The notes beneath the pieces were generated by a model, which saw nothing but the letters and a program-made list of their open reading frames with translations, was not told the origin of the DNA and searched no databases. A stretch of 64,000 nt of DNA, from the NCBI RefSeq assembly GCF_037126465.1, contig NC_088202.1, positions 85,416,160-85,480,159 on the forward strand. The letters run 5' to 3'. Shown here piece after piece: positions 22,463 through 32,508 of this stretch. Each line of letters starts with the position of its first letter. Position 1 is the first letter of the stretch. Made by a program: the position numbers and the translations under genes. Source of the DNA: Ornithodoros turicata. Taxonomy: Eukaryota; Arthropoda; Arachnida; Ixodida; Argasidae.

Positions 22463-22837
22463 CCCATGAAAATCTGACAAGAGGGATGCTGCCTTGTCAG
22501 CACTTGTGACATTTATTCAGAGGTGTGCGTTGGAGTCAGTCTATTAAGACCATGTGATTCACTGTGCGGTAATTCACTACGTGAACAGGTGATTTTGGCC
22601 TTTGGCCGATAGTTATCGCGAAAGTGGGGGTGGGCGGTTCTCCTTTATATTTAATTTTCAAGAAAAGACTGCATGTCATCCTGTGCTTCCTTGTCCATTT
22701 TGAGGACAAGGGGAAGCATGATTGACAAAAGACGGGAAACCCTAAGCGCTAGGGCTTGTTCAAATAAACGTGGAGAATTATCGAAATGTGCTCAAAATGC
22801 ACTCATATCGATTAGAGTCACTAAGCTGTCACAGTCA

Positions 22838-23541
22838 CAGTGTTGTGCCCGCTACTCAATTTAGGTAGCGCTACCCTATTTAAAAGTAGTGCGATACTAC
22901 CGGCGCTACAAATTTGCGAATGTACCGCGATACCGCTACCGCTACCAAAAAAATGTAGCGCAATTACCCTTCCGCCACTTTCTCGCCGATGGCCTATGAA
23001 TATGTGCCGTATATATGCAAGCCAGATTCTGGGCTGAGCGACGGCCCCGGCTCGAGTCCTTTGAGTCGGGCTTACATGGTCTGACAGCGAGTTCACTGGA
23101 CGTACTTTAGCGTCTAATTTATTTTATTTTCTCCGTCAAAAGTAGCGGTAGCGGAGGCGGTTACGCTACTCAAAATTGTAGCGGAAATTACTTTCCCGTT
23201 ACAAATAACAAATGTAGCGGAGTTCATATCTCTTCGTCAGCTGGACTCTCGCCCTTTCTCCCTATCGAAATTGCTTGGTCCCTGGCCCAATCCAGCCCAG
23301 CAACGCTCTGCGCTCAAAGCTCTTCTGACATTTCTGGACACCATCGGACTTCGATCGTTATTGTGAAGGGGCTCGTTATTTTATTCCCCCCATTCCATCC
23401 AGCAATGGGGTAGAGTATCGCCTGTGGCGATGAAACTCCCCACTCTCCAAGGTCGAAAATAAAGTTGTTGTTGTTAGCGGAGTTACACCTCCGCTAGTGA
23501 AAAAAGTAGCGATTACAGTAGTGCCGCTGCGCACAACACTG
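22838..23541. mobile_element. GTAGCG-rich MITE with inverted ends, split by a LINE stub
   Basis: The ends are CAGTGTTGTGCCCGCTACT (22838) and its inverse-like AGTGCCGCTGCGCACAACACTG (to 23541). The body is filled with GTAGCG and GCTACC units in both orientations. A LINE 3' end (23225-23474) is inserted with its own duplication. The flanking 8-mers do not match (CACAGTCA against CTAAATAG), so the target duplication is lost or the limits are off slightly. Confidence 0.6.
23225..23474 (+). mobile_element. 5'-truncated LINE 3' end with 10-bp target duplication
   Basis: It carries the last codons of a LINE ORF2 (a CGLR-like block, then SKLLGPWPNP-like DNA shared with 24240-24345) and the common 3' tail ending AATAAAGTTGTTGTTGTT. 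TAGCGGAGTT at 23215-23224 recurs at 23475-23484. It sits inside the GTAGCG element, so it is younger than that element. Confidence 0.85.
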
Positions 23542-23639
23542 CTAAATAGGTACCCAATTCAGTATAGCCATTGTCAAGATCTCTCAGATAATGATGCCGT
23601 TAATTAACGCTCATTACACGGATTCTTTGCACATTGTAA

Positions 23640-24061
23640 AGTGAAAGGCTGTTACACAGTGGGTTTGGATCATGGGAGCCACCCTTCCTTATCGCCGGGG
23701 ATGCCAACGGGAGACAATCTCGACGCAAAAGAAAACGCACCCTGTCAGCCAGTCCTTATGACATGGCTTCTCTTACTGAACTCTCCGTTACTAGAATCCT
23801 CAAGAGCGGAGTTTTTCGAATAAACCCAAATTAATTTAAGCTTTACCGGCGTATGTTTTTAGGAGTTTTTCGGACAATTCCGAAAACCTGGAGCCCTAAG
23901 CGTAATAAACGAGGAATGTACACGTGCTGAAGTAATCTTTTAAATCACTCAGTGCTTTCACACATCAAGCGTCATGAAACAGCTGGTCGCACCAGTGCGA
24001 CCTACGTTTCCATTTTTTTCTTGCCACGAAACACCGCTCGTCAAGATGCTGTATTAATTCA
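23640..24061. other. Non-coding stretch with a palindromic repeat
   Basis: At 23980-24015 GGTCGCACCAGTGCGACC (a palindrome) followed by TACGTTTCCATTTTTTT matches, inverted, 46555-46590. The stretch AGGAGTTTTTCGGACAATTC (about 23861) resembles fragments near 21750 and 56600. No gene. Confidence 0.45.
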
Positions 24062-24445
24062 TCGAATGGTAACCCAATGTGGCTTTTACAGCTCAGTGGC
24101 GTTATCGCTTGGGAGAAGTTGACTCTCTCAGATGCTGTCACTGCGGTGCTCTAGAGGATCTGGAGCACATTCTTCTTCATTGCCCACACTACCAACCTTC
24201 CCGAACCGCACTCCCCGGGTCTCTTATGCTCGACCCTTCTCTCGATCAAAATTGCTTGGTCCCTGGGCGAATCCAGCCCACCAGCGCTCTGCGCTCAAAG
24301 CTCTTTTGACCTTTTTGGACACAATATGACTTCGATCGTTATTGTGAAGGGGCTCATTATTTCATTCCCAACATCACCACCAGCAATGCTGTAGAGTATC
24401 GCCCTTGCGATGAAACTCCCCATTCGTCATCTTTAAATGAAGTTG
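24062..24445 (+). pseudogene. LINE ORF2 C-terminus with Cys/His motif and 3' end
   Basis: A 76-codon frame reads AQWRYRLGEVDSLRCCHCG then the spaced HILLHC cluster, the CX2C...HX4C motif at the end of R1/Jockey-type ORF2 proteins. It is followed by the 3' sequence shared with 23225-23474 and 3556-3631 (AGTATCGCCCTTGCGATGAA and so on). It is cut off upstream at about 24062. Only the tail of ORF2 is left. Confidence 0.75.
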
Positions 24446-24859
24446 TAAAGGCTGCACGCCGAAGTGCGCAGGCGCAGAGAAAAGTGACTGCACATGAAGG
24501 ATTGGTTACACTTTTTTACAGTATTGCCTAGTATCAGATGAGCTCATATTGAACATGATATGATAAAAAAAATATGAAGTATAACGTTTCCGTTGTGTGA
24601 TGTAGCGAGGGACATCTGTTCTGCTTGGCAAAGTTGTCAACACCATGAAAATCCACTCTTTTTGTGATGTCTAAGCTATTGTTCTCATGAAATAGTGGTA
24701 ACGACGGATGTCACATCTACACACTACAGACACGTATTAAATGTTAATTATTAATAATAAATTAGATGAGTTATGGAATATAAGGACCGTTCAAGGTTGA
24801 CAGACTTTTACTCGAGAAATATCAGTGAGTAGATGTAATTAAATAAAACTTTCGGAGGA
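24446..24859. other. Non-coding stretch
   Basis: No motif seen between the LINE end and the mariner remnant. AT-rich in the middle. Confidence 0.4.
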
Positions 24860-25835
24860 CGAAGTGTTCTCGGGTCAGCGACATGTGCAGCACGTACAGC
24901 AGCGACAGCTATCATGGCGATGAACAGAGTGTCTGTGCAGCTGTGGAACAGCCATACATAATCGAGTTCCTTGTGAAGGAGAACGTCAGACTAGCTTAGA
25001 CTTTGCAAACATTACAGGCACAGCATGGGGAACAAACGATTGTCAAGGGGAAGAGTGTACGAATGGTGCAGACAGTTTCGCGAAGGACGTAATATGGTGG
25101 CCTGGCGAATTAACCACATGGACACGTTCATCCGACTGCAGTCACGCCTGTGAATATCGCAGGCGTTGAGCAAGCCTTCCTAGAGAACCGGCAAGTAACA
25201 GTTCAGAACATTGCAGCCCAGCGTACTATTAGTGTCGGCAGTGGGGAGACAGTCATTCACGAGCACTTACTGTTCCGCAAAGTGTGTGTAAGATGGGTTC
25301 CCCGACACCTCACTTGTGACCAGAAGGGAGCACGCATGGCAGTCTCTGAGCAGCTGTTGAACCAGTTTAATCAGAGGGGGACGGATTTTTGCTCATCACA
25401 TCTGATCAAACCTGGATACATCATTTCACCCCAGAGACAAAAAGAAAAAAGAAAAAGCAGCAGGGAATGGCGACATCAGGCTTCTCCGCCGCCAAAGAAA
25501 AGCAAGATGCAACCGTCTGCTGGGAAGTACATGAGAACTGTGTTCCGAGACATGCGAGGTGTCGTCCGTATGGACGTCTTGGAACAAGGGGTCACGACGA
25601 ATGCCCTATATACTACTCCACGTTGATGAAGGGTGCCGCGCGAAACGCAATTCGTAAAGAGGACGCCTGGATGTTGTGCGGAAGGGTCATTCTTCATGAC
25701 AATGCCCGGCCTCACATGGCGAATTTGACGGTAGCAACCCTGGCCGAAATGCGCTGGGAGGTTTTGTCCCTTGTCCCTTACAGCCCAGATTTAGCGCCAA
25801 GCGATTACCATTTCTTTGGGCCCCCAGAAAGACGT
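24860..25835 (+). pseudogene. Mariner (irritans-like) transposase, frameshifted
   Basis: Mariner transposases cut and paste DNA through a D,D34D triad. The N-terminal helix-turn-helix part is readable from about 24950 in broken frames. The linker VIHEHLLFRKVCVRWVPRHL is at about 25250-25310. The first catalytic Asp block is TSDQTWIHHF (normally DETW; the Glu is changed to Gln), the second HDNARPHMANL (about 25695-25730), the third YSPDLAPSDYHFFGP (about 25778-25822). All three aspartates remain but two or more frameshifts separate the pieces. It ends abruptly where a LINE fragment starts. Confidence 0.85.
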
Positions 25836-26153
25836 CCTGGTGGGACTACGACAGCAGCCCACTTCTTTCTACACCAATTGGCACCAAAGAGTTGCTTGCA
25901 AACTGCCCTACCCCATGTCGTCCACCGAGTCTGAACTCTTCGGCATCCTTACCGCCCTGGAATACATTGCTGACTTGCCACCTGGGAAATGGGTCGTCCT
26001 CACCGACAGCAAGGCGTCCCTCCTCCTCTTGATGTCGTCCCGCCTCAACATCATACAGGATATACTCAGCCTGATCATACAGACGTGAACAAGCTCCGCG
26101 CCAATGGTCACGTTTTGTCACTCCAATGGGTGTCCAGTCCCGTGGGCCTGACC
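25836..26153 (+). pseudogene. LINE ORF2 RNase H domain fragment
   Basis: The reading MSSTESELFGILTALEYIAD then VVLTDSKASLLLL, and after a frame change LQWVSSPVGLTGN, is the RNase H domain of an I/Jockey-clade LINE (Glu and Asp metal ligands in ESEL and TDSKA, and the WVPSH-type block near the end). It is joined directly to the mariner upstream and to a GTAAC repeat downstream. The first RNase H Asp region is missing. Confidence 0.8.
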
Positions 26154-26335
26154 GGTAACCAGAGTTATACGTAACTCGTTGCCCAGTAACCAGTTACTTT
26201 TATTGGAAAAACGAAGTAACGACCTAGTTACTTTTCTAAAAATTGAACGGCTAACGTATTTAGTTACAAAAATCGATAACTTGTTACTCACGTTACTCGT
26301 TCCTTTCCTTCGTTTATGCTCGGCTTGAACCTGGA
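26154..26335. repeat. GTAAC-type repeat element, copy 1
   Basis: Dense GTAAC/GTTAC units in both orientations (CGTAACTCGTTGCCCAGTAA, TAGTTACTTTT and so on). The same style occurs at 27560-27720, 34275-34440 and 45801-46112. Such subterminal arrays are common in MITEs. Ends not resolved. Confidence 0.6.
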
Positions 26336-27126
26336 CCATATGGTAAATTAGTATGTGGAAATTCCCGAAATTTCGTGCGCTTCTAACATAAGGTGACCTG
26401 ACCTGGATGTTCAGCTCCTGGGAGCCTCTGGTCGACAGTCATTCTTTTGTTGAGTCCTAAGGTGACCGGCATGACGAATGCCGAAACGCGTTCCGATCAA
26501 GCCATTGACCATGAAAGCATTCTTGGAAAAAGACCTTGGATTTTGTGTGTGTGTGTGTGTTATCTCCCAGCTGCTGCCAATGGTTATAGAGTAACTAAAC
26601 TCCGGTGTAAACTCGGATTCGGAGATGGCATTGTCATTCTCTGTTGATTCGTCGTGTTGTTGTAAAGTGTGTTCACCTGACCTGGACGACCAGATCCCGG
26701 GTTTATTATATGCAGCTCGTGCGTGTCATTAGCCAAGCAGCGTATCCCAGGAAGAAACCTTAGTCCGTGTATTTTCTCTCCCACCTCCACACTTGTGAGC
26801 TCCATTGAGGATCATTCGTTGGATTATAAAATGGCACAGATGATAATCACGTCAGTGTGGCTTGGGTGGGGTTCAGGGTGAAGGCGGCAAAAGGTGACAG
26901 GAATGCAGTATCTTAGTGTCTTCTTTGCCTTCCAAAACCAAAATGACGTAGTACATCCCACACGTCGTATTCGAATTTGCAGAAGGGTGCTCAGGTAAGC
27001 GTCTTCAATATTGTTGTTAGCTGTAGCAGTTACCGTATCAATCGAATACTTCGTGGAGCCAATGCCGTGTCGGGAAGAGGTAGCCCGAGAACTGTGGCTG
27101 ATTGATGGTTTACAACGGGGGGCGGG
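26336..27126. other. Non-coding stretch with a short (TG)n run
   Basis: (TG)8 or so at about 26543-26560. No coding motif recognised. Confidence 0.4.
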
Positions 27127-27190
27127 ACATGTTTATTAAAAAGAAAGAAACGAGGGAATCATGCAAAGAGCCAGCTTATAGTACACGGGT
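27127..27190 (-). mobile_element. LINE 3' tail remnant
   Basis: TGTTTATTAAAAAGAAAGAA followed by GCAAAGAGCCAGCTTATAG is the counterpart of the tail at 51985-52060, which belongs to the LINE copy at 51985-52700. On the minus strand it ends in AATAAACA, a poly-A-signal-like terminus. Confidence 0.5.
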
Positions 27191-27559
27191 TTATCAGTTC
27201 ACATAAACGCACAATTTCGCAGACGTCGTGTAACCTCCTAACAGTGGTGCAAAAATAAGGGAATAAAGGCAGCTGTTGGCCTTGAATTTACAGGGAAAAA
27301 ATGAAAGTCAGCCTCATTACTAACCACACCAGGCGCATCCTCTTTCCAGTACATGCGTCAAACAAAGATGGCTGTATTTGATGCAGCCATTTTTCACAGC
27401 AATTTCAAAGAGCCTTTGCACAGCAATTTTTCAGTCTTTGCCACCAAAAATACCCGATGCTCATTTTGAGTACCACCTATTCTTCAAAGCCAATTCCATG
27501 TAAATTGTCGGACGAAATAAAGCACGTCTCAATTTTGATTTTGACATGGTTGTCCTCTG

Positions 27560-27720
27560 TAATAGCATAGTAACTCGTTACTGACGAGTAACGGGAACGC
27601 GTTCCTTTTGCTGCTGTGGTAACTAGTAACGTATTTAGTTCATTTTTTTCGTGGTAACGAGTAACGTTGATTAGTTCCTTTTTTTCGGTAACGCGTACAA
27701 GTCTGCCGGTAACACACGTG
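27560..27720. repeat. GTAAC-type repeat element, copy 2
   Basis: Repeated GTAACTCGTTAC, CGAGTAACG and GTTCCTTTT units in both orientations, as in 26154-26335. Confidence 0.6.
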
Positions 27721-27839
27721 CAGACACGACAATAAGACGCGCTCACTGCAGCTGCCACTCCTGCCACTGCACATCTGCCCCTTACAGTTTCGGCTTGCCA
27801 TCTATCTCTTCGCCGCCGGTGTGCTGCCCCTGCCCAAGC

Positions 27840-28150
27840 CTTCAGATCTGAGGCTGCCTCCTACTGCAGTCGCATGCAGTCCATCGACCCCTCGGTTGCC
27901 TTCTTCATTGTGTATCACTGCAGTCGCCACGAGCAATCAGTTCTGCACCGCCTCCGTCTCAACGTTTCCCGCACTCCATTGCTTCTATATACAAAATGCC
28001 CTTCAATGCCTTTCAATCCAGCTCCCCCTTGTGTTTCAGCTGTGCGAGGTGACCGATATGGGCCGTCACCACAGACCTTCTCCGCTTCCTGCAAGATTCG
28101 GGCCTTGCGTTCCCCTCCCACAGCGATGGCAGCGGTGTCTAGGTACACAC
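27840..28150 (+). pseudogene. LINE ORF2 C-terminal fragment
   Basis: The block SIDPSVAFFIVYHCSR then VLHRLRLNVSRTPLLLY is homologous by eye to SIDPLMEFVITCHRSR and VHRLRLNVARTPSLLF in the minus-strand copy at 52155-52658. The following zinc-motif region is frame-shifted. Only about 100 codons are left. Confidence 0.65.
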
Positions 28151-29477
28151 GGTGAATACTTTGAAAAGTGACGTGGTTTGGTGCTTCCCGAATTTTCCAT
28201 TGTATTCAATAAAAGTTTTGGTCAACCTTTACGATCCTTGTAAAATAATAATGACTGTAAAAATGCGATACCCCCTCCGCAATGTCGGCACCTGTGCTGT
28301 AATCAGTGTAATGTACTCTACAAATAAGGGGTGAAGTCTGACAAGCGCGTGTCCGTCCGTCCGTTCGTTCGTTCATTGCGGTAACACGTGATGCACTCGC
28401 TTCGGCCTCTCTCTTCACTTCTCCTTTCAGCTACGCCAGCATGTCAATGTTGAACAGAAACAAAGAAAAAGCAACTGCACCAATGCCAATAGTATTACTC
28501 CCGCTGTATAAACGTTAACCTTAAGCAGACATACAATATCGAATACCGTGGAGTAACTTCATGATGCGCGAGTACTGCTACGTGGATTTGGAAGGCCACA
28601 TGTGGGCTAGCACCTAGTAATATGGATATACATAGTATTGTTATTACAATTATTGCACACCGTCGCACATGGTAAAGCAATCGAACGCACTTGCTTGTTC
28701 CCGTCACCAGCAAGGACGTTTGCTCCCAGTGGGCAGGACGACGGACGGGTTGGGTTTAACGGGGGCTACAGTGTGTGCACGTTGACACAACCTGTCAAGA
28801 ATGCAGTCACGTTTTGTGCCTATCAAAGGGATTGGTTTGTGCACGGTTATCGTTATGAAAGATCACCGAAAATATTTAGTGTGTAAAAGGACAGTAAATA
28901 ACAATTCTCACCGCCGTTCCACAGTGGTGTTGAAGCATGCATAGACTCAGGTCGAATGGGATTCACAAATATAAACTAAACGTTGAACAAAACTGGCAAA
29001 CAAGAAAGTATCCACCCGTGAACGGAATGTTACCTTGCTGAACTGATTCACCTCCAGCCTCCAAGGAGCGCATGTGCACAGGTGACGGCTGCATAACTGC
29101 CATCATGCTGATGGCCATCACGAAATACACCGTCCCCGTCCACATTTCAATGGAACCAAACCGATTTCCGTCCATCGACTTTTATGCGACTGTGCGCCCT
29201 TACTCTCGGCAACCATCCCTCCTTCCTCGCAGTGCTTCGATTCGGCGAGACATCCTGACGTCATCGAGATGTTGAACAAATCAGCTTGTGGAATTGAACT
29301 TGGGGCTTTTCAAAAGAGCACTGTTATGTCTCCAGTGGGAACTTTAGGTGAAAATCCAAGTGATAATCGAAAATTCGAAAATTGTACGCTTCGTATTTCT
29401 TTCAAGTGGCAGAGTTCGCGTAGCTTTTCAATGAAAGTAGCTTTCAACTGGATGACGGCAGTTGAGGAAAAGAAACC
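28151..29477. other. Non-coding stretch
   Basis: A (CCGTTCGT)-type short repeat lies near 28350. Frames of 60-94 codons carry no motif. Nothing else was recognised. Confidence 0.4.
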
Positions 29478-29540
29478 AGCAGTGGGATACGAACCCAGCT
29501 CCTCTGACTGCCGGTCAGAGATACTATCAATGCCACTGCC
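29478..29540 (-). repeat. tRNA-like sequence, likely SINE head or tRNA pseudogene
   Basis: On the minus strand GGCAGTG pairs with CACTGCT (acceptor stem), TCTGA-CCGGCAG-TCAGA forms an anticodon arm with GGC in the anticodon place, and TGGG-TTCGTAT-CCCA forms a T arm. The D arm is several bases short and the B box has one change, so it is not called a functional tRNA. Confidence 0.5.
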
Positions 29541-29559
29541 ATAATTAAATTGAAGTATA

Positions 29560-29650
29560 CATATATGTGTACTGTATACAGTAATATAATACTGTAACTG
29601 ATATAGTACAGTAATACAATATAATAAATACTGTATACTGTAATTGGGAG
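29560..29650. repeat. ATACTGTA simple repeat
   Basis: Alternating TACTGTATACAGTAATA-type units, AT-rich and locally palindromic. Confidence 0.7.
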
Positions 29651-29759
29651 TTGAGATGCTTATGTTTTGTTTGTCCTTCCATATGTAATTGCATTACCCA
29701 CTACATGGTAAAAGTAGGGAGGGGTAACAGGCATATTTTCGTTACCGTTTCCATTTTCC

Positions 29760-30540
29760 TTATGAAAAAGAAATATCTGTCTGAGATAAGATGATAAAAA
29801 AGAGTATGGATGTCTTCCGCCTCGACAAAAATATTGGTATCTTCTGCATACAAAAAACAGGTGCTGGAGAGATGATCAGGGAAGTCGTTGACGTAAACCA
29901 GAAGAAGGAAAGGGCCCAGAAGTGAGCCTTGGGGTGCACCGCAATGCAGTGGTTTGCGCGAGGAATCTTTACCATCAAGACACACATACTGTTCCCCGTT
30001 GTGAAAAATGATTCCATAGCTGTGTAGATTTTGGAGAAGAATATTATGATTAATCAAATCATACGCTTTGGTTAAATCAAGAAAGATTCCCATGGTTACT
30101 ATATTTAATCTGATTTTCTCCGTCGTGTGAACGAGCGCAAGAGTAGTCGACTTACCTCTGCGAAAGCTGTACTGAGATTTTGTAAAAAGCTGCTTACACT
30201 CAAAAAACCCTTCTGGACGTACCAACAGTATTTTCTCCAATACTTTGCTGATTGATGATAACAAGGAAATAGGTCGGAAAGTGGAGGCATCTGACTTAAC
30301 ACGCCCTTTATGAAACGGTATGATCTTTGTTATAGCAAAGATCATGCTATAGTTTTGACTAATTGTGCGAAAATGCCGTCTAAAAAGTTCGTTGAAAAGT
30401 ACCGAAAGGGGTTCTGCTAACAAATTGGCAAAGCGCTTCAGGAATAGTGGCGATATACCATCAAAGCCACAAGATTTCAGTGGTTGCATGGATTGAATGG
30501 TGACAAAGACTACATCTCTCAGTAGTAACAATACTGCCAT
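29760..30540 (-). pseudogene. CR1-like LINE reverse transcriptase with internal deletion
   Basis: The minus frame (within 29701-30705) has RT blocks in order: FDGISPLFLKRFANLL, FRPISLLSSISKVLEK, FTKSQYSFRRGKSTTLAL, FLDLTKAYDLINHNILL, CGAPQGSLLGPFLLLVYVND, and a catalytic box LYAEDTN. The family normally has YADD, so the second Asp is Glu here. About ten residues (the WF-SYL block) are missing between HSYGI and the EQYVCL stretch. The endonuclease and C-terminus are absent. It sits between two GTTACCGTTTCC repeats (near 29740 and 30810-30995). Despite the open frame it should be inactive. Confidence 0.8.
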
Positions 30541-30809
30541 AGCCAGGGTGAAATGAAAAAAAAAAAAAAAAGCAGGCTCGCATCTATATGCTGTGTCGTG
30601 GAATCTGTTCTGTAGGTCATATGTGTTGACGTCGTGAGTTACGTATGCGAGCTGGGACGAGTAGGCGACGGATTCATTGTGAAGATCCCATATTGTGCTT
30701 CCCATAGTCTTGTGTGGTATTCAGAGCATGTATTATTAGGAATAGATAAATAAAAAATACAAAAATAAAATGAAAAGTCACTCGTGTCATTGCACAACAG
30801 GAGCAGCCA

Positions 30810-30995
30810 TTACCCGAATTCAATACCGGAAGATCATTTTCGTTTCCGTTTCTGTTTCCGGTAATAGAGCACCGTGGTATGCGCTCCCGTTTCTGGTATC
30901 GTTACCATCTTTAATTTCGGTAGCTGTTTCCGTTACCATTAACGTTACCGTTCCCTGCGTAAAAGCCCATTTCGCCGTACGAATATCATGCCCGG
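30810..30995. repeat. GTTTCCGTTACC repeat element
   Basis: Many copies of TTTCCGTTTC, CGTTACC and GGTATCGTTACC. A short related piece lies at 29735-29760 beyond the RT fragment, so the RT may have inserted into this repeat. Confidence 0.55.
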
Positions 30996-32039
30996 CTGCC
31001 GCAACCCGTACTAAAATATAACAGCTATCAGCAACCAAGTTAGTGTGTACTTTTAATCAATTGAACTAGACAAAAATCTCTCATTTGAAGTTGAGGAACG
31101 TGCTCCAACGTCAACTAGTTAGGACGGGGCTTAAAGGGGTATAGAATTTCCCAATCATCCCAGAACCTTTTTCTTCATTCTCAAAACAGTTCTTCCTGTC
31201 GAAGAACTCGTACACCAATGCACCGTTTTCTAACCACGCACGGTTGAAATCGTCTCCGGACCTTTCCTCCACGTTCCTCCTTCCTCTCGTTTCTTCACTA
31301 CTAAACGCGTGGTCCCAGGTGTCCTGGGTTAATTAAATTACTTTTACCTAGATGTCTCTTTGCGCTAGGTTTGCACACCGCTCACAAAAGGAACATAAAA
31401 CAATCATGGGCATACCACGCGGTGAGCAGCGACCCCGTCAATGGAGCAATCAGGCACAACTGTGACGTCAAGTTTCTCCGCACGACGCCGTGGCGCGTCG
31501 CAGGGTGTATCTGCTTTGTATAACTTCGGTGCCTCGTTTAAATTCTCTCGTGAAAAAATCGTTCGCACGCCGAACGCAAAACTTCGATTGTGTCTTTTTT
31601 GAAACAAAAACGATAAAAATCGATTCATGTCCCTTTAGAACGCTCAACACACAGTACAAGTTAAACACAAAGCACTCTGTCTGCACCTGGATGACAGCAT
31701 GCTATTCCTGCATGTGGCTGCTGGACCATCTTCATGAAGAACTGTGCACACAGCAACCGGCAGTATTCAACTGTGCTGTCTCCGAGCCTCAACTTAACCA
31801 TCAACATCGGTTGGTGAAGTCATGGATGGAGGTAGGGTACTGGACGGGATGTGCACCCCCTGACGAGGGCCTCACACTTCCGTCACTCTACCTCACTTTT
31901 CACGCATTTTTTTTTAAATTATCAGTTTTATTATTTAAATTATAAGTATAAATTTAAGTTATCATTTAGATTATAAATCAAACCGGGACTTTGTCTCCTT
32001 AGTGTACAAATGGCTCGCGCTACTTCTTTTTAGTCATTT
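30996..32039. other. Non-coding stretch
   Basis: No domain in the frames present (up to 151 codons at 31490-31945). AT-rich near 31905-31980. Confidence 0.4.
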
Positions 32040-32508
32040 TCACACCAGACAGGCCTCCGTGTTCACCACGTGGTGGTCCAAAGTTTGTGCAAAACAAGAG
32101 GCGCGTGCTGGACAAGATGGCCGACAACGAGGTGAACGTGCACATCGAACAGCGAATTTCATGAATCAAGGCGTAAAGTCATCTGAAATTCACAGAAGAC
32201 TTCAGGCTCAGTATGGCCACGATGCACTTAGCCGCAGCAAAGCATTTGAGTGGTGCAAATGGTTCCGAGACGGCCGTACAGCAGTGCAGGACGCTCCCGG
32301 CCGGGGTGGCTCAGAGCCCAGTGTCAGAGTTCCTGAGAACATCCAACTTGTGGAGCGCCTGATCCTCAAGGACCGACGGATAACATGTCTCGAACTGGCT
32401 CGAAAGACTGACCCATCTGTGGGAACGTTGAACACTATCATTCATGAACACCTCCAGTTTCGGAAAGTTAGTGCCCGTTGGTTCCCGAGGTACAATATTT
32501 GCAATTAG
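32040..32508 (+). pseudogene. Mariner transposase N-terminal half, truncated
   Basis: An open frame of about 150 codons carries the mariner DNA-binding region: NQGVKSSEIHRRLQAQYG (first helix-turn-helix), SKAFEWCKWFRDGRTAVQD, GGSEPSVRVPENIQ, and the second helix-turn-helix RRITCLELARKTD then VGTLNTIIHEHLQFRKVSAR. It stops at WFPRYNICN, before the first catalytic Asp. No D,D34D domain follows. It is closer to consensus than the copy at 24860-25835 and could in principle make a DNA-binding-only protein. Confidence 0.85.

Noticed and set aside
29478..29540. Functional tRNA-Ala (GGC)
   Set aside because: The acceptor, anticodon and T arms fold, but the D arm is too short and the B box has a mismatch.
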